Shown: positions 49,982 through 62,825 of the stretch, in pieces | Position numbering within the stretch: the first letter of the stretch is position 1 | Layout: each line of letters opens with the position of its first letter | From: Salvator merianae | Taxonomy: Eukaryota; Chordata; Lepidosauria; Squamata; Teiidae | NCBI GenBank assembly: GCA_003586115.2 | Contig: QVOM02000034.1 | Span: 137,849,101 to 137,913,100 of the forward strand | DNA: 64,000 nt | Reading direction: 5' to 3' | Made by a program: the position numbers and the translations under genes | The notes under the pieces: generated by a model | The model's database searches: none | Told to the model about the DNA's origin: nothing | Seen by the model: the letters and a program-made list of their open reading frames with translations, nothing else

Positions 49982-51811
49982 ATGGTCTGAGCTGGGCTGA
50001 GATATTCTTCAGAGCTTCCCAGGAAGATTCCCACCAATTTTATCAGGGTTGCCAAATGTAATTATTTAAGTCTCACAGGACTGGTTTTCTGTCTTTAACA
50101 GACTGGTCTCAATAAATGAACTGAATTTTTAGGGTAGTACAGCAAACCAATGATACCATCATGAGGACATCCTAGGAGTTTAAGTTCTACCTTGTCTCCT
50201 TTTGTGGCATTCTTTTTAGCTCACTTCAACGTAAGGGCTGTTTTTCTCAAGCCCCTCTTTTAAAGGGTTCCTCACATAAACAGGAAAGACATCTACAATA
50301 CAGATATAGTACAGACAACTGGGAATGGGTGGAGGGATGATCAAAAATTTTAAAATATATAAGGTTTTTTTTGACATAGACTTCTAAAGTTATTCATGTT
50401 ATTTTTAACTGGGATTTTAATGATGCTTTATTCTTTTATATTTTACATTTTTAAGATTTTTTTAAGGTTTCTTCTTATGGCAAAGCTGTAATATACATGA
50501 AATGAACAAATGAATGGTTAAACAAATGAAAAATTAGTGAGTCAATCAATCAGGATGCTCTTTCTCGCCACAACTCTTATGGGTATTAAAACAAGAGCAC
50601 TAGTAAGTTCTCACAAAGCTCCCATTGACTTCTGCCCTGATGGATGGTATCCCAAATTACCCCAAATCCCACGAATACATCTAAGTGCTAAATGGATTGC
50701 GCAATGGAATTCATATTTGCATCACAGTCCTGATAGATACGTTTCTTTCCAATCCAGTGACTTGGGATCCATAGGGTTGGGCAGAGGATTTGCCATGGCT
50801 ATGGCTGAAAGCCACCCTTTGATCCTGCTGAACTGCATTTTGGTCTGCCATGGGCCAAAACCCTGTTTGGAAAGATGAAAGGGAGGCATTCAAACAGAGC
50901 CTCACCTTGCCTCCAGTATTCTCCCAGAAGCCTTCTATGGGTCAACACTGCATCTATGTGGTTTCATCTCTTTTTCTTTTCATTTTGGGGTTATTACAAA
51001 GGTACAGACCCCAAAGAACTAATATAACAACGTGCAAAAGGGGACAGCAGAAAAGACCTTCCCTAGTACAATTTGACTTATGGGGTTGGATGCTAAAAAG
51101 GCAGGACCTGATGATACAGTTCCCCATGCTTACTTGATAACTGGCCTAGAAGTCAACTGTTTCCAGCTTTTTCTGAGACTCCTTCATCTGAAAGACATGG
51201 AATTTTATTTCTACCTTTTTTTTTTAACATGCTGACTATGATGGAAACTAAACCTTCTTGTTTCCTGTAGAAAGGTCCCAGTCAAATAGAGAGAAAACAA
51301 TGCACCAAAACCAAGATTTACTTCTGTCTGTGCCCAATGATGAGCTCCACCGCACTCTCCTTCAAGCTGCTAATAAACATTTTGGCAGAAGTCATTCGAA
51401 GGAACAGTCCCTTCTGGCTATCTGACCTGAGTGTCTGATTCTTCCTCTTCTCTTGGGGAAATATTGAACAATGACTATCTTTGTCCTTCATGAGATGCAA
51501 CAGAAGTTTAAGAACTGGTTCAGTATTCTTGGACATCCAAATTGACTTTCACTGGTTTGGCTATAAATTGCTTCGTCACCACCGTGGCCAGATCAAGAAG
51601 AGAACAGGACTTCTGCATCTTTAACGGTAACATAGAAGCGAGATGTTGCTTCATGATCACCGACATCTGTCTAAATTCTTCTCTCTCTGCAGCTATTAAA
51701 TTAAATCCTCTCCATCTGGCCACCTTATTTTTCATGTGAGATGTTCAGCAGCCTCAAGTGTTTCAGAAGTAGGAACAGAATAAATACAAATCAAAAATAA
51801 AGGGTAAACAT

Positions 51812-51941
51812 CAGCGGCGGCCTGCGCCTTTAAGGGCGGGTGTTCGCGCTACCTGCTGTATCAGTACGGAGGCCCGGAGGCCCCGCGAACGGCCATGGCA
51901 CTCGCACGAACACCCGCCCTTAAAGGCGCGGGCCGCCACTG
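51812..51941. mobile_element. hAT MITE (family A), 130 bp
   Basis: Flanked by GTAAACAT (51804-51811) and GTAAACAC (51942-51949), an 8-bp duplication with one change. Arms: CAGCGGCGGCCTGCGCCTTT and, inward from the right, CAGTGGCGGCCCGCGCCTTT, continuing for about 35 bp. The centre contains 'tacggaggcccggaggccc'. Same family as 31265-31457, and less degraded. Confidence 0.93.
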
Positions 51942-52386
51942 GTAAACACTTGTTTTAATTTTGTGCTTAATTTTGATATTTAGAGCTATTTCCTAAATCT
52001 CCCCAACTGGTTTTTAAACTGATGTTCTTAACTGGAACTCTGGAATACATCAAAGGCAGATTTTGCATGAGGGCTGAGCCTGCACTTTAAATGAAGATCA
52101 CATTTAGATCGCTTTTTGTCATTCTCTCAGTCGCTTGCAGCACCACAACACACTGTTTGCACACTGCCACTGCTCCGAGCAAGGAGAACACTGAACTAGG
52201 GAACTTTTGTTTCTGCCTGGGCGCTCCATCAAAAGGCACAGGAAGTGGCCGTGGAAGTTGCCCATTTTCCTGTGCTCTGTGAACAACAGACCAGGTAAGT
52301 CTGGACACCAGGAGAGAGCTGTCAGAACCTCAGTGGTTCACCTTTACAGCTTTGAAATGAATACTGAGGTGTAGCGAATACTCCCA

Positions 52387-52415
52387 GGGTGCAGGATTGT
52401 CCAGATCCTGCACCC
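52387..52415. other. Perfect 11-bp hairpin
   Basis: GGGTGCAGGAT (52387-52397) and ATCCTGCACCC (52405-52415) are exact reverse complements around a 7-nt loop. A further CCCA/TGGG pairing follows an AAG bulge. The whole is about 45 nt, shorter than usual microRNA precursors. Confidence 0.6.
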
Positions 52416-53334
52416 AAGTGGGGTTCTTTGGCCACTCAGATCTGTGCAGATTCTACCAACGCTATATTGCTTACCCTTACCTAGACCACTTGGTTTATAA
52501 GCTAACCTGTTTAAAAGACTCTATGGGTAAAATAATTGTTCTTTTCAGAGGTGCAAATCATAAATTTTGAATATTTGTTTCTTTAAGTGAAAAATAAAAT
52601 AAACATACAGATTAACCATCTGAACCCTAACAAACAGCATTATACCACGAGCAACATACAGGGATAAAAGCCAAAAAAAATTGTTTTTCCAAAAATTCTT
52701 TAGATGTTTCTGCTGACTTCAACTGTCCATTCCCGGCAATGCTAGTCTCAGCATTTACCAACTGGTACTTGTCACTTACCTCAAAATACAGTGGTATCCA
52801 AGATATAAAAAGTCTTTCAGGGATTAAATATTGTGCCTTTTATGACAATCAAAAACCTACTGCCTGAATGGCTCTTGTTATTCCCTATAGTGACAGACCC
52901 AGCTTGATTAAAGTCTGCATTAAAATGGGTAAGGACATGAGAAATTTTGTTGGTTTTTCTAAAGCAATTATGTTCCTGAAAATCCTACCTGAAATCTAGG
53001 ACAAAGAGACTCCTTGGATGCCTTTAAGCAAGCCACCAGCAGGAAGGTAAGGCATAGCACTCTCCTCCCTGGACTCATATAGTATTGAGGTACCACTTAT
53101 TATCCTTGAGTACATGTGAGTAACGGCCTTACTTGCAGAGAAGTTACTTGGAACAGGAGTAACCCACACAAGAGAACTGGTTGTTTTCATGCCTTCTCTT
53201 CAAAAGAACATAGAAGGTCATGATGTGTACTAGTGTTTATATGCTAATACCAGGAGTTTCCAAGCCAAGATCAGTGAACTCAAATACTTGGTTTCTGAGG
53301 AGAGCTTACACACAGCCTGATTTCGTGAGGAAGG

Positions 53335-53450
53335 TGTTCCAGCCTCTTGATCATTCTGGTTTCCCTTTTCTGCACTTTTTCCAGTTTCACAATATCCATT
53401 CTGAGGTGTCGGGTGACCAGAATTGTACACAATAGTGTACACAATTGTTA
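53335..53450 (-). mobile_element. CR1-like LINE fragment
   Basis: The plus strand ('gatcattctggtttccctt', 'tgcactttttccagtttcac', 'gaccagaattgtacacaat') is the antisense of the segment also seen on the plus strand at 29600-29680 ('gtgtacaattttgatcacc', 'gcagaaaagggcaaccagaa'). Confidence 0.7.
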
Positions 53451-53992
53451 GCAGTACTGTTTCTACTCTAGAAGAAAAATATATACAATAAAGGCTAGGA
53501 CAAAGCAATTTGAAAATCTGCCATCATTTCTTGCAATTTTAGTTAGATGCAGTGAATTTTATTGAATGGGGACTTCAGAATTTAATTCTCCCCATGTTTT
53601 GAGTTTTAGTTTTAGAATTGTACTACAAAGAGATAAGGCAGGTTTTTTTTAAATTTTATGTTGTTAACTATTTCTTCCAACTATCGAAACACTGTAAATG
53701 TTTCAAAGGAAACATTGTGGTAATTAAATACAAACCCATCCACCCCCACAAAACTTGTATGAAAGAAAAAAAAATCCACTTTTATGATTTATGGTGGCTT
53801 ATAAAAAAAGCAATGAGGTATACACAAATATGCAAGCATATGAACTACATGCAAAACTAGTTAAATTTAGATCAAATATAAATAATGCCCTAGTTCTGTT
53901 TATCTGTTGTTTAAATTAATGAGAGATTAACAGTTTAGTTGCTTTTGAGTCAGGAAGATGTCCTAAGCACACTTAGAAAAAGTTTGCTAAGG

Positions 53993-54014
53993 ATGATTGA
54001 TTTATGATTGATTT
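53993..54014 (+). promoter_or_regulatory. Tandem PBX-HOX type motif (ATGATTGATTT x2)
   Basis: An 11-bp unit ATGATTGATTT occurs twice head to tail, so TGATTGAT appears twice and TGATTTAT-like overlaps follow. TGATTGAT is the classical PBX-HOX bipartite site. Position inside the PBX1 gene suggests possible feedback control, but only the motif supports this. Confidence 0.3.
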
Positions 54015-54280
54015 ATCTTGCAAGGAGAAGAAGATCAGAGCAGAGGGCATCAAAGATGGAGAGGCAGGGAGGGAACTTTTTGACGTGAAGGCAATGAGTA
54101 CAGTCAGCACTACAACAGCAGCAACAGCGACTGTATGTGAAAGCCTTGGAGGGAAGATGGGTCTCGCCAGATCAATAGGTTTTCACCTATACAGACCCAT
54201 TTAGGTAGAAGAACAAGCCAGGGACAGTAGTCAGCCATATCCATATGATTTTAGAATATATATTATTCAATATATTTCTT

Positions 54281-54311
54281 TTCTCTCTCTCTCTCTCTTT
54301 TTTTTTTTTTG
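54281..54311. repeat. (CT)n plus T-run
   Basis: A short CT tract followed by about 13 T, in the 9.7-kb intron. Confidence 0.9.
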
Positions 54312-55170
54312 GTGAAGAATTAGTGGCCATTCTAGGACGAACTTTTTTTTCCAAGACTTGTTCATAGGTCAGGAAACTAAAAACGTTAATTCCCCTGTAT
54401 AACCCCAACCAGTCTACATCTTTGGAATCACAGGCTTTGAGTAAGTTAGTAAATGATAAATCAGTAAGTCAAACCACATCATCACATTTCCAAAACTTGT
54501 AAGGAACTAATTGTAATCTGCAATATTACCTACAAATTATGTTAATACACCACTTAATTTTCAAGATTTCTGAAGTTTCACGGTAATGTGGTAGCTTGGA
54601 ATTAAGTGCCAACAACAACAAATTCATATTAATCTTGAACAAGCAGCCCTCTGCCTCTAGCTGTCATGAAAAGCTACCGCTGCCAAGTCCTGGTGTGACA
54701 CTTTTCTATCCGTGAATCATTCTCAACTGCTGAGTTATCAGGCACAGGAGGGGCACAGGAGGGGCATGGGAAGAGACAACTACCTCCAGGAATAAGAAGG
54801 ACAGAGCCAGGAGGCCTAATCTTATACTTACAGTGCAGAAGGTCGGATCAGCTTTCCTGAGAAAGGACACCTTTCAGCATGGCCCCACAGAATGATCCCA
54901 CCTGAATGGTGGGAGAAGGGTAAGACTTCCATGGACACCTTGTCCCTGAATAACAGTGGGGTGATCAAGGGGATGGATCCAGATGGAGCCTTGCCCTCCC
55001 ACTTTCTCCCTTGCAGAATTCTCCACTGCAATATTCTATTTAGGGCTCCTGAGGAGGAGGAGTATGTTCTGCTACCTGGGCTAAGAGATGGTCTCTGGAA
55101 AGCACTAAAAGAAGGTCAAATAAGATCTTCATAATGACTCTACCCATTGCTCATGTGCTTTGGGAGAGAT

Positions 55171-56165
55171 GGGCCTTTTCCGCACTTACTGGTATCCTGG
55201 TACAAGGCCTGGCCCACTTCTGAGCCTCTCTCTTTCACACTCTGAAGTGGACTAGAGATGCCCCATCCCCTGCTAGCACGCTGCACTGCACTGAAGATAA
55301 CATCATAAGATAAGAACATAAGGCCACAATCCATCTAGTCCAGCATCTTGTCTCACACAGTGGCTCACCAATTGGACATTCTCAAGCAGAAGGCAAAGGT
55401 ACCTGCTCTTGACTCCCTGCAAATGGCCTGTCTCTCCAATCTGGAGGCAGTACCTAGACATCAGTTTTAGTAGCCATTGATACACCTGCTGCCCGTGAAT
55501 TTGTCTAACCCTTTATTAAAGCTATCCAGGCTGGTTGCTGTCACTATCTCTTCTGGAAGTAAATTTCACAGCCCAATGACCTTCTGGGTGAAAAAAATAC
55601 TTCCCCTTCCCACTCCTGACTCTCCTGCCCACCAGCTTCATAGTGCTGTGTGATAGTGAAAAAAAACCCTCTATCCACATTTTCCACATCATGCATGATT
55701 GTATATACTTTAGTCAGATCACCTCTTAAACACCATCTTTCAAGGGTGAAATGCAACATAGCCTAGTGTAGCCATTTTGACTGCCTAGCTGGAATACCAG
55801 TAGACCTGTTTTAATGGATCTACCAACAGTCCATGGGCCTCTATACCCAGCCCAGGGAAGCATGCAGAAGGGTGCATGCCTCCAGGGGCCGGTTTAGTTA
55901 GGGGACCTATTTCAGTAGTGTATAAAATTGCACTGCCAGAATGGGTTCCCCAAGGGCTCCGAGATCAGAAACTTTCATCTTTGGCTGTCAGAACTTCATA
56001 TGAACTTCAGAGCAATGCAGGGCAGTGTGGGGCCCTGAGCTTCATGTGAGCTTTGGAGCAGGGCAGGGCAGTGTGGGGCCTATCACAGAACAGGCTGTCA
56101 AAGTGGGGACAACCTTGTGCTGGGACAGCTGTACCACTCCAGCATGGAACTGCACCACTGGGAGC
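55171..56165. mobile_element. Short inverted-repeat element split by a CR1-like insertion
   Basis: The left end gggccttttccgcacttac is the family terminus, and 55185-55290 aligns with the first part of the copy at 20599-21087 ('tggtatcctggtac', 'cccctgctagca'). A CR1-like fragment then intervenes, and family sequence resumes at about 55785 ('ccagtagacctgtttt', 'tgcatgcctccaggggcc', 'aatgggttccccaa'). The right terminus is not clearly seen; its position is approximate. Confidence 0.65.
55300..55765 (-). pseudogene. CR1-like LINE 3' relic nested in an inverted-repeat element
   Basis: A minus-strand frame encodes LERWCLRGDLTKVYTIMHDV followed by ENVDRGFFF, the conserved post-reverse-transcriptase segment of CR1-group LINEs. 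The 3' end faces left ('aagaacataaggccac' on the plus strand at about 55313). It interrupts the inverted-repeat element at 55171-56165. It retains the uninterrupted 'acaagatgct' that is split by a MITE in the copy at 29520-30365. Confidence 0.8.
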
Positions 56166-56405
56166 AGTTCCCATTGGACCATTCTAGTTTGGAAATGGTG
56201 AAAGCCTCAGCCAATAGGGCTCCATTTTGCATTAGTCTGACTCCATGAGCACATGATCTAAGCCATGACATTGGAGTTACTGACAACATAAAGCTTAACA
56301 GAACATAGATTTCTGTAGAAAACCAACTACCATAAAAACTCTCTTATTTGGCATACAAAATAAACCACAAAGGTCAGTTAACTGAAAAAGGAAAGTTTCC
56401 TAGAT

Positions 56406-56406
56406 T

Positions 56407-56461
<55 letters not shown>

Positions 56462-56520
56462 CTCTCTTTCTTTCTTTTTTTCTTTCTTTCTCTCTCTCTC
56501 TCTCTCTTTCACACACACAG
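56406..56520. repeat. (TTTC)n/(CT)n/(CA)n compound microsatellite
   Basis: About 55 bp of perfect TTTC repeats grading into CT and then a short ACAC run. The tract is pure pyrimidine on the plus strand for about 100 bp. Frames crossing it are artefacts. Confidence 0.97.
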
Positions 56521-57117
56521 ACATAAACACATACACACTTCTCAGATAGATTTTGATTCAGCATTTTGCTCTTCTGGAGTGACCAAAAGTCTATATAAGA
56601 ATGGCTTCTTCATGTTAGTTGGACTCTATCTGTAGCGTAGTGAGCTTGTTCCTTGAAGACTTTGTACAAACTTAATCATTCTAGGAAATTTGGTAAGAAA
56701 CACACTTCTTGGAATGACTCCAGATTAAAAAACTAAGTTTGTAGCAAAAAAGCATGCATAAATAGTCAATAGCTACCATGTACTGTATTATTCAGGGCAA
56801 AAAGCTCTATTAACTAGCATATTTGACCATCTGCTAATCTTACTTCCTGGATAAATAGGCCTTTACCATAATTCTTCAGAAAAACCACATTGTGCCTTTT
56901 AACTTAAATTCCTTGGACTGTCTTGGAATTTGTCCAGATTGCACCATCTTGGACAAAACTAGTACAAATTGCCTGCCAAAACCATGGGAAAGGGCATCAC
57001 TAGCACAGACCAATTTATTTTGTGTGTTTCTCTTTTAAAACAAAAGAGCTAGATAGTAAACATTTATGCTTAGAGTTCTCCTTTTCCAAATACAAGTCCT
57101 CAGTTTTTCCCAGGCCC

Positions 57118-57162
<45 letters not shown>

Positions 57163-57174
57163 TAATAATAATAC
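57118..57174. repeat. (AAT)n microsatellite
   Basis: Near-perfect AAT tract with one interruption, about 760 bp from the homeodomain exon. Confidence 0.97.
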
Positions 57175-57933
57175 AATATCCAGCATTGCTGCATCAACAA
57201 TGACCCTCATCAAAGCTCCTTGCTAATTATATCACCTAAACCAGGATTAGACAAATTATTTATGGGGTTATTTTATTTCCAAAATTTCTCAATTGCCTAG
57301 TAGTCAAGACAGCCAAACCTAAATTAAGCTTACTGAACAATTAACATGGTGATGTACAAGATCATATACTGGAAAGACAGAAATATATTTTAACTTCTCT
57401 AGCAATTCTGCTGTTATAAAATGAAAGTAAAAATATGCAAAGTAGTGTGTACTTGTAAAAGAGAGAGATAACAAAACAAATGAGCAGTTATCAGCAGAAA
57501 AGAGCCACAGAATATATAGATCCAAATTAGGCTTATTGGGGTAAATTCTGAACAGTGATATATATATATGCTAATATACCACTCCCTTTCCTTTCAATGG
57601 TTTTCCAAGAAGAACTTCCTGTGCTATCTATGAGGACCAATCTGTGATAAATATTTCTCCCCTATTGAGACATAAAAAAACATCCATAGATAGTAAATGC
57701 AGAAATGCTCAGTGTATTACCTTTATAGTTACTCAGAAAGATGATATTGGTTCCAGAAACCGAAAAAACAAGACAGGAACAAAATATCCTAAATTGAGTA
57801 CATTGCCTCAAAAGTGAACAAACTAAAGAGCAAACCAAATTAAAAAGCAAACCAGAAGCATACATTGATAGTAAAAGAAAACAGAATCCCACGGGGGAAA
57901 AGAACGATAACAACCCAAAAGAAAAAAAAACTA

Positions 57934-58095
<162 letters not shown>

Positions 58096-58195
58096 CTAGA
58101 GCAAGTTTGAAAAAAAGACAAAAACAAAAACAAAACACACCTGTTAATAAGGAGTCAAAGATACAACTGGAGTGGAAAACCATGGGCATATAAAT

Positions 58196-58221
58196 CCAAT
58201 AAATAAATAAATAAATAAATG
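58196..58221. repeat. (AATA)n microsatellite
   Basis: About six units of AATA just upstream of the homeodomain exon acceptor. Confidence 0.95.
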
Positions 58222-59979
58222 GGGAAGAAAATAAGGAATGGAAATACAGAAGCGCATTTTTGCTGTTTGGAATAAATCTCCTTTTAAACCTAAAAGACAG
58301 AACTGTATGCTTTGTGTCTGTGTACCCATGTAAACATATATGTATACATGGTGTTTGAGAGTCATGCCACATAAAATCATGTTTCAAAACATTTTCTTCC
58401 AGTCTTAAGAATGAATGCTTCCCCTTTATTTTAAAACCAAACTCAGATTTTCTTAATAGAAATCAAAATATCAACTGGAAGAAAAGAAATAGATTCTTCA
58501 TCACACCTTGTTCTAGGACATGATTATACCCACAGACCAGCCTTACAACTCACAGGATTAACCCCCTATATGATTGTACAACTAACAAGGGGAAATGGCA
58601 AGAACAATAGGCCATGATTCTTACATACTTTAAAATTTTGAACCTCTACTCATTTCTGTCATAATGCAGTTAAAGGCTAATACAGAAGTAACTATAAACT
58701 TAACAGTCTATTTAGTATTTAAATACTTGCAGAAAGAAAGAACAAAGTATTTGAGACTAAGTTTGCTATGAACAAATCAGAGAAATACTTCCTTGGACAG
58801 AACTTGCAGCATGAATATCCTCAATGGCAAATATGATTTACTTTTGCTTGCAAGGCAAGTTAAAAGGTATACCCCTTTATATGGCAACTGGCTCAAGCCC
58901 TTGGCAGACATTTATCCATTGAAAAGATAAATATAATGGACATAGTGTTGTACCAGCTAACTTCATCCATAACTTCCATGTACTGGAGAGCCTGCCTGCC
59001 TAGGGGTATATAGGTTTATACCACAACATGAGTAAGATTTCTTTGAATAACTCTGTAAAAATGGAGGTTGCAGGTTTCTAATCAGCAGTGTGCACCACAT
59101 ATACCCTCTTATATAAGAGCATACATGCACAGATACTGAGGACAAGGTCATATGATGGTATCCCAATACTTCTTGCATGCATTCAGTTGTATACTCAAAC
59201 AAACATCTGTACAAGGATTTAGACAAGTGAAAAATAGAGTAATTAACAGAGAATAGTTCTACCACTGGCTGTTAGCTAAGAATGGAGCTGCTTTATCCAC
59301 ACATAACAGATGTCTGAAATCAGTTGCTGGGATCAAGCAACAGAGGGGAATATTGGTTTTGTGCCTTGATTGTTAACAGTCAGAGTCATATAACTTCCTG
59401 ATCTGGAGCCAGAATATTGATTTGAACTGCATCCACCTTGGCCTGAACCTCAGACTGAATTTTAAATTTGATATATTAATCTAAAAAATTGGATTTGATC
59501 AAATTTTGTTTTGCACTACGAATTCTTTGTTTATTCAGATGAAGATGTAATAAAAAACAGTAGTTTGTTTATACTGTCTATTTTGCAATATACTGCCCAA
59601 TGTCACAGATACCAACAATTTACTTAATCTACAACCAGCACAAAGAAATGAGGCACCTATCTTTATCTGTTCAAATACTATCACACGCATGTCTCTGTTT
59701 TGAAATGTGTACATTTCCTACCCACCAATAGTGCTAGGGTAGCTTGCCAAGAAAAGTTTGTTGAAGATTTTTAGGAAGAAAATGTTGCTTTATATGGTAT
59801 ACATGCAAGGATTTCTCATTTGGCCAAGTGCACAGAATAATAGAGAAGAAGCATATCTACAAGACTTCCTAAGATGGAGGTTAAAACAGACCAGGAGCAT
59901 GTTGGGGCTCCATTCAGCCCAAAGTTATCAGTTTCTCTAATGGAGACATGCCACTGATAGGCAACCTGTCCAACAGCCT

Positions 59980-60365
59980 GACAGAGCCCTTGAGTTAGTC
60001 CATTTCCGCTATTCTGTTCTGTGCTGGCCTGCACTGGGTAGTTCAATCCACAGTGGGCCAAACTACTGCCAGCATGGGTTAAGGTCCATCTGCATTCAGA
60101 TAGCCTATTTGGGCCCAGCCTTCAAAGGCTGGGAACAAAAGTTCCTCGTCTTTGATGTTTCTGGCTGGGGCTTTTTCAGAGGCACACCCATTGCTAGTAC
60201 GCTGCTAAAAAGGGGCTAGTCCAATATACTAGGCTATGAAGGATGCACCATCTGCACACCTTGGGACACAGGCAGTTGTCCAGTTGTGGACCACTTTTAT
60301 GAGGTCTACCATGGGATCAGGATAGAATATCATTTGGTTGCTAGAGGGTCAGGCTTCTGCTGTTC
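59980..60365. mobile_element. Degraded copy of the short inverted-repeat family
   Basis: Interior family blocks are recognisable ('gctgggaacaaaagttcct', 'gaggcacacccattgctag', 'ttatgaggtctaccatggg'), but neither terminus is clear, so the limits are approximate. Confidence 0.45.
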
Positions 60366-60979
60366 TACACTAGTGTGTAGAAGACAGCACCCTGAATCAG
60401 TAAGTGGGCTGGGATAAGGACTTTGTCATTTAGACTCTGTCCATTATCCTGTCTAGAGTTGAATAGGACTAATGGACATTTGTAGTCCAAAATATCTGGA
60501 AAGCAGCAAGCTAGGGAAAGGTGTATTTTCTTTAATTGGCCTACTGAAGCCTCTCCCCCTTTCACGAACAGTGAAGACCCTGACTTGGGAAGCTCTCCAA
60601 CAAGGAGATTATGATTTTCTCACTTCCTGATGTGCGACTAATGCCTTTGCTTCTGAGTTGGCTGGCATTAAGCTATCGGTAGCACATAAAAATTTGGCTC
60701 AAGCAACACCCAATCCATGGGTTTCAGGAGCTGGTGAAATTCCTCCACAGCTTTTAGCACTGGTTTACCTAACCTAGCTAGCTTCTTTCTGCGTCAGGAC
60801 ATGAAATACAAGAAAAGACAAGAGGAAGAACCATTATGGTTCAGGATCACTTAGTATTGCATTAGAACTATTGATGTTTTAAATCCAAAGGAAGGGAGGC
60901 CAAACAATGGAGATGCTGCAAGCATTTCCACAGCTATTGCTAGGCAAGGGAATCTGCATGCAGAAGGCTGTTAAACAAA

Positions 60980-61453
60980 GGATGTTTCTGCACTTATCTT
61001 TCCTGGCCCAGGTCAGGCTGGAGTGGTCCCAGAAGCCAAGCCACTCCTATTGTCATGGATCAAGCCATCCACATTGGGGCAGCGGTTCCAAGACAGCTGC
61101 TGCAATGGTCCCGAAGATTGCAAAATCTTCTCAGTACACCTAGGGGACCCATTTCAGTGGCACAATTTTGGGTGTCAGCAAAATGGGTCGCCTTTCTAAA
61201 CTGGCTGCAGAGGTATGAGCCCTTCTTCCACATGCCTCCTGGACTCGTTTACTTATGTGTAGGATGGCAGTAGACCATTTTAAAAGTGTCTACCACTATC
61301 CATTTTGGGCCGCCTAAGCCAGGCTTTGCTCCATCCAATGCAGAGTACACTAGCAGACGGAATGACCTCTCTGTTCTGCATCAGAGATTGAAAGAGAGAG
61401 GCCTAAAAGTGGGCCATGCAGTGTGCATTGTACTGGTAAGTGCGGAAAGGGCC
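60980..61453. mobile_element. Short inverted-repeat element with 3-bp duplication AAA
   Basis: Flanked by AAA at 60977-60979 and 61454-61456. The left end GGATGTTTCTGCACTTATC and the right end, inward, GGCCCTTTCCGCACTTACC are clear arms. It is 474 bp and non-coding, with the family's 'cagtggcacaattttggg' and 'cttccacatgcctcc' blocks. Confidence 0.85.
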
Positions 61454-61459
61454 AAAATC

Positions 61460-62389
61460 ACGCGTGTGAAAAGGTGACATCAAAAGCATCTATTAAAGAA
61501 CAAACAAAAAATTCAGTTGTGGAAAATAGAAAAGGGAAACAATAGTTGTTTTTGACATACCTGCAAATTAAAATGTGATGCAAATTCATTTGGAACTGAT
61601 ACTTCATGCAGTTGTTGGGACTTAATGTGTTCAGTGTCCTCTACCACTTATCTTCTGTCTTAAACACTCAGTTGCTGTACTTAATGGAAAATCTATTACT
61701 TTTGCCCCTATGGATATTTCTTGGCACGAGGCAGAAACAAAAAAAATATCAGCAGTTTTGTTACATGAAAATTATAGGAGAACCTGTTAGTTGATGTCAT
61801 AATTCTGGTTCAGATGATGGTCAAGATTTCTGAAATCAGTCAAAGCCACTTGTCTTCAATATTTCTGAGCAGACTATATAAAGTATGTTATTCAGGTAGT
61901 GCAATGCTGTGTTTTCTGACCAGTCAAGGAGGCAAACTTTGCCAGGAGAACTGCCAAGATGAAATCATTAGATCTACCATGTAAATGACAGTGCACATAT
62001 GAATACAGTGATTTTTTTCCCTGTTTAATGTGAAAATCAAAGTCATCTTCCATTTGTGTAACAGTCAACAGAAGGTGTTGGTTACTGATCAAACTGTCAT
62101 GTTTTGCCAATGATACTCTTTCAGAAATTATCCGTGTGAAAGAGATAGAAGAGGGTATATACACGACGGAGGAAAGGGATCAGCTTACACCTTTCAGTGC
62201 AGTTTATGTCAGTCAAAAGGATCCTGAGATTAAATTCATGCACTACTGTTTTGTTTGTTCTATTAGTTGAATACAGTGCTATTCTCTTCTGCCAAAGTTG
62301 GTTGCCTTGCTCTGACAGGAAAAGTCACAGCAGTTTCCATTTATGAAATCTGCATGAAATTGGCATCAGTGCATTTCAGTGAATGGTAT
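61460..62389. other. Intron sequence, nothing recognised
   Basis: No repeat terminus, exon or microsatellite found. Confidence 0.35.
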
Positions 62390-62825
62390 GCATAAGAACA
62401 TAAGAGGAGCCCTGCTGGATTGGGCCCATCTAGTCCATCATTCTGTCTCACACAGTGGCCCACCAATTCTGGGCATTCTTAAGCAGAATATAAAGGCAAA
62501 AGCTTCAACTGCTCTCCACTCCCTGCAAATGGTCTTGAGAGGCATCCTGCCTGTCTCTCCAACCTGGAGGCAGTACCTAGGCAATCCATTCTAGTAGCCA
62601 TTGATACACCAGACCTCCATGAATCTGTATAATCCACTCTTAAAGCTATCCAGGCTGACTGCTATCGCCACCTCTTCTGGTAGTAGACTGAGGACCCCCT
62701 GAGTGAAAAGATACTTCCCCTTGTTGGTCCTAACTCTCCTGCCCATCGGTTTTATAGAGTGCTCCCTGGTCCTAGTGTTGTGTGATAGAGAAAAGAACTT
62801 AAGAAATGCATTTAAGGCCATAGCT

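Noticed and set aside
56348..56635. 95-codon frame with repeated Phe-Leu-Ser
   Set aside because: Produced by the (TTTC)n tract.
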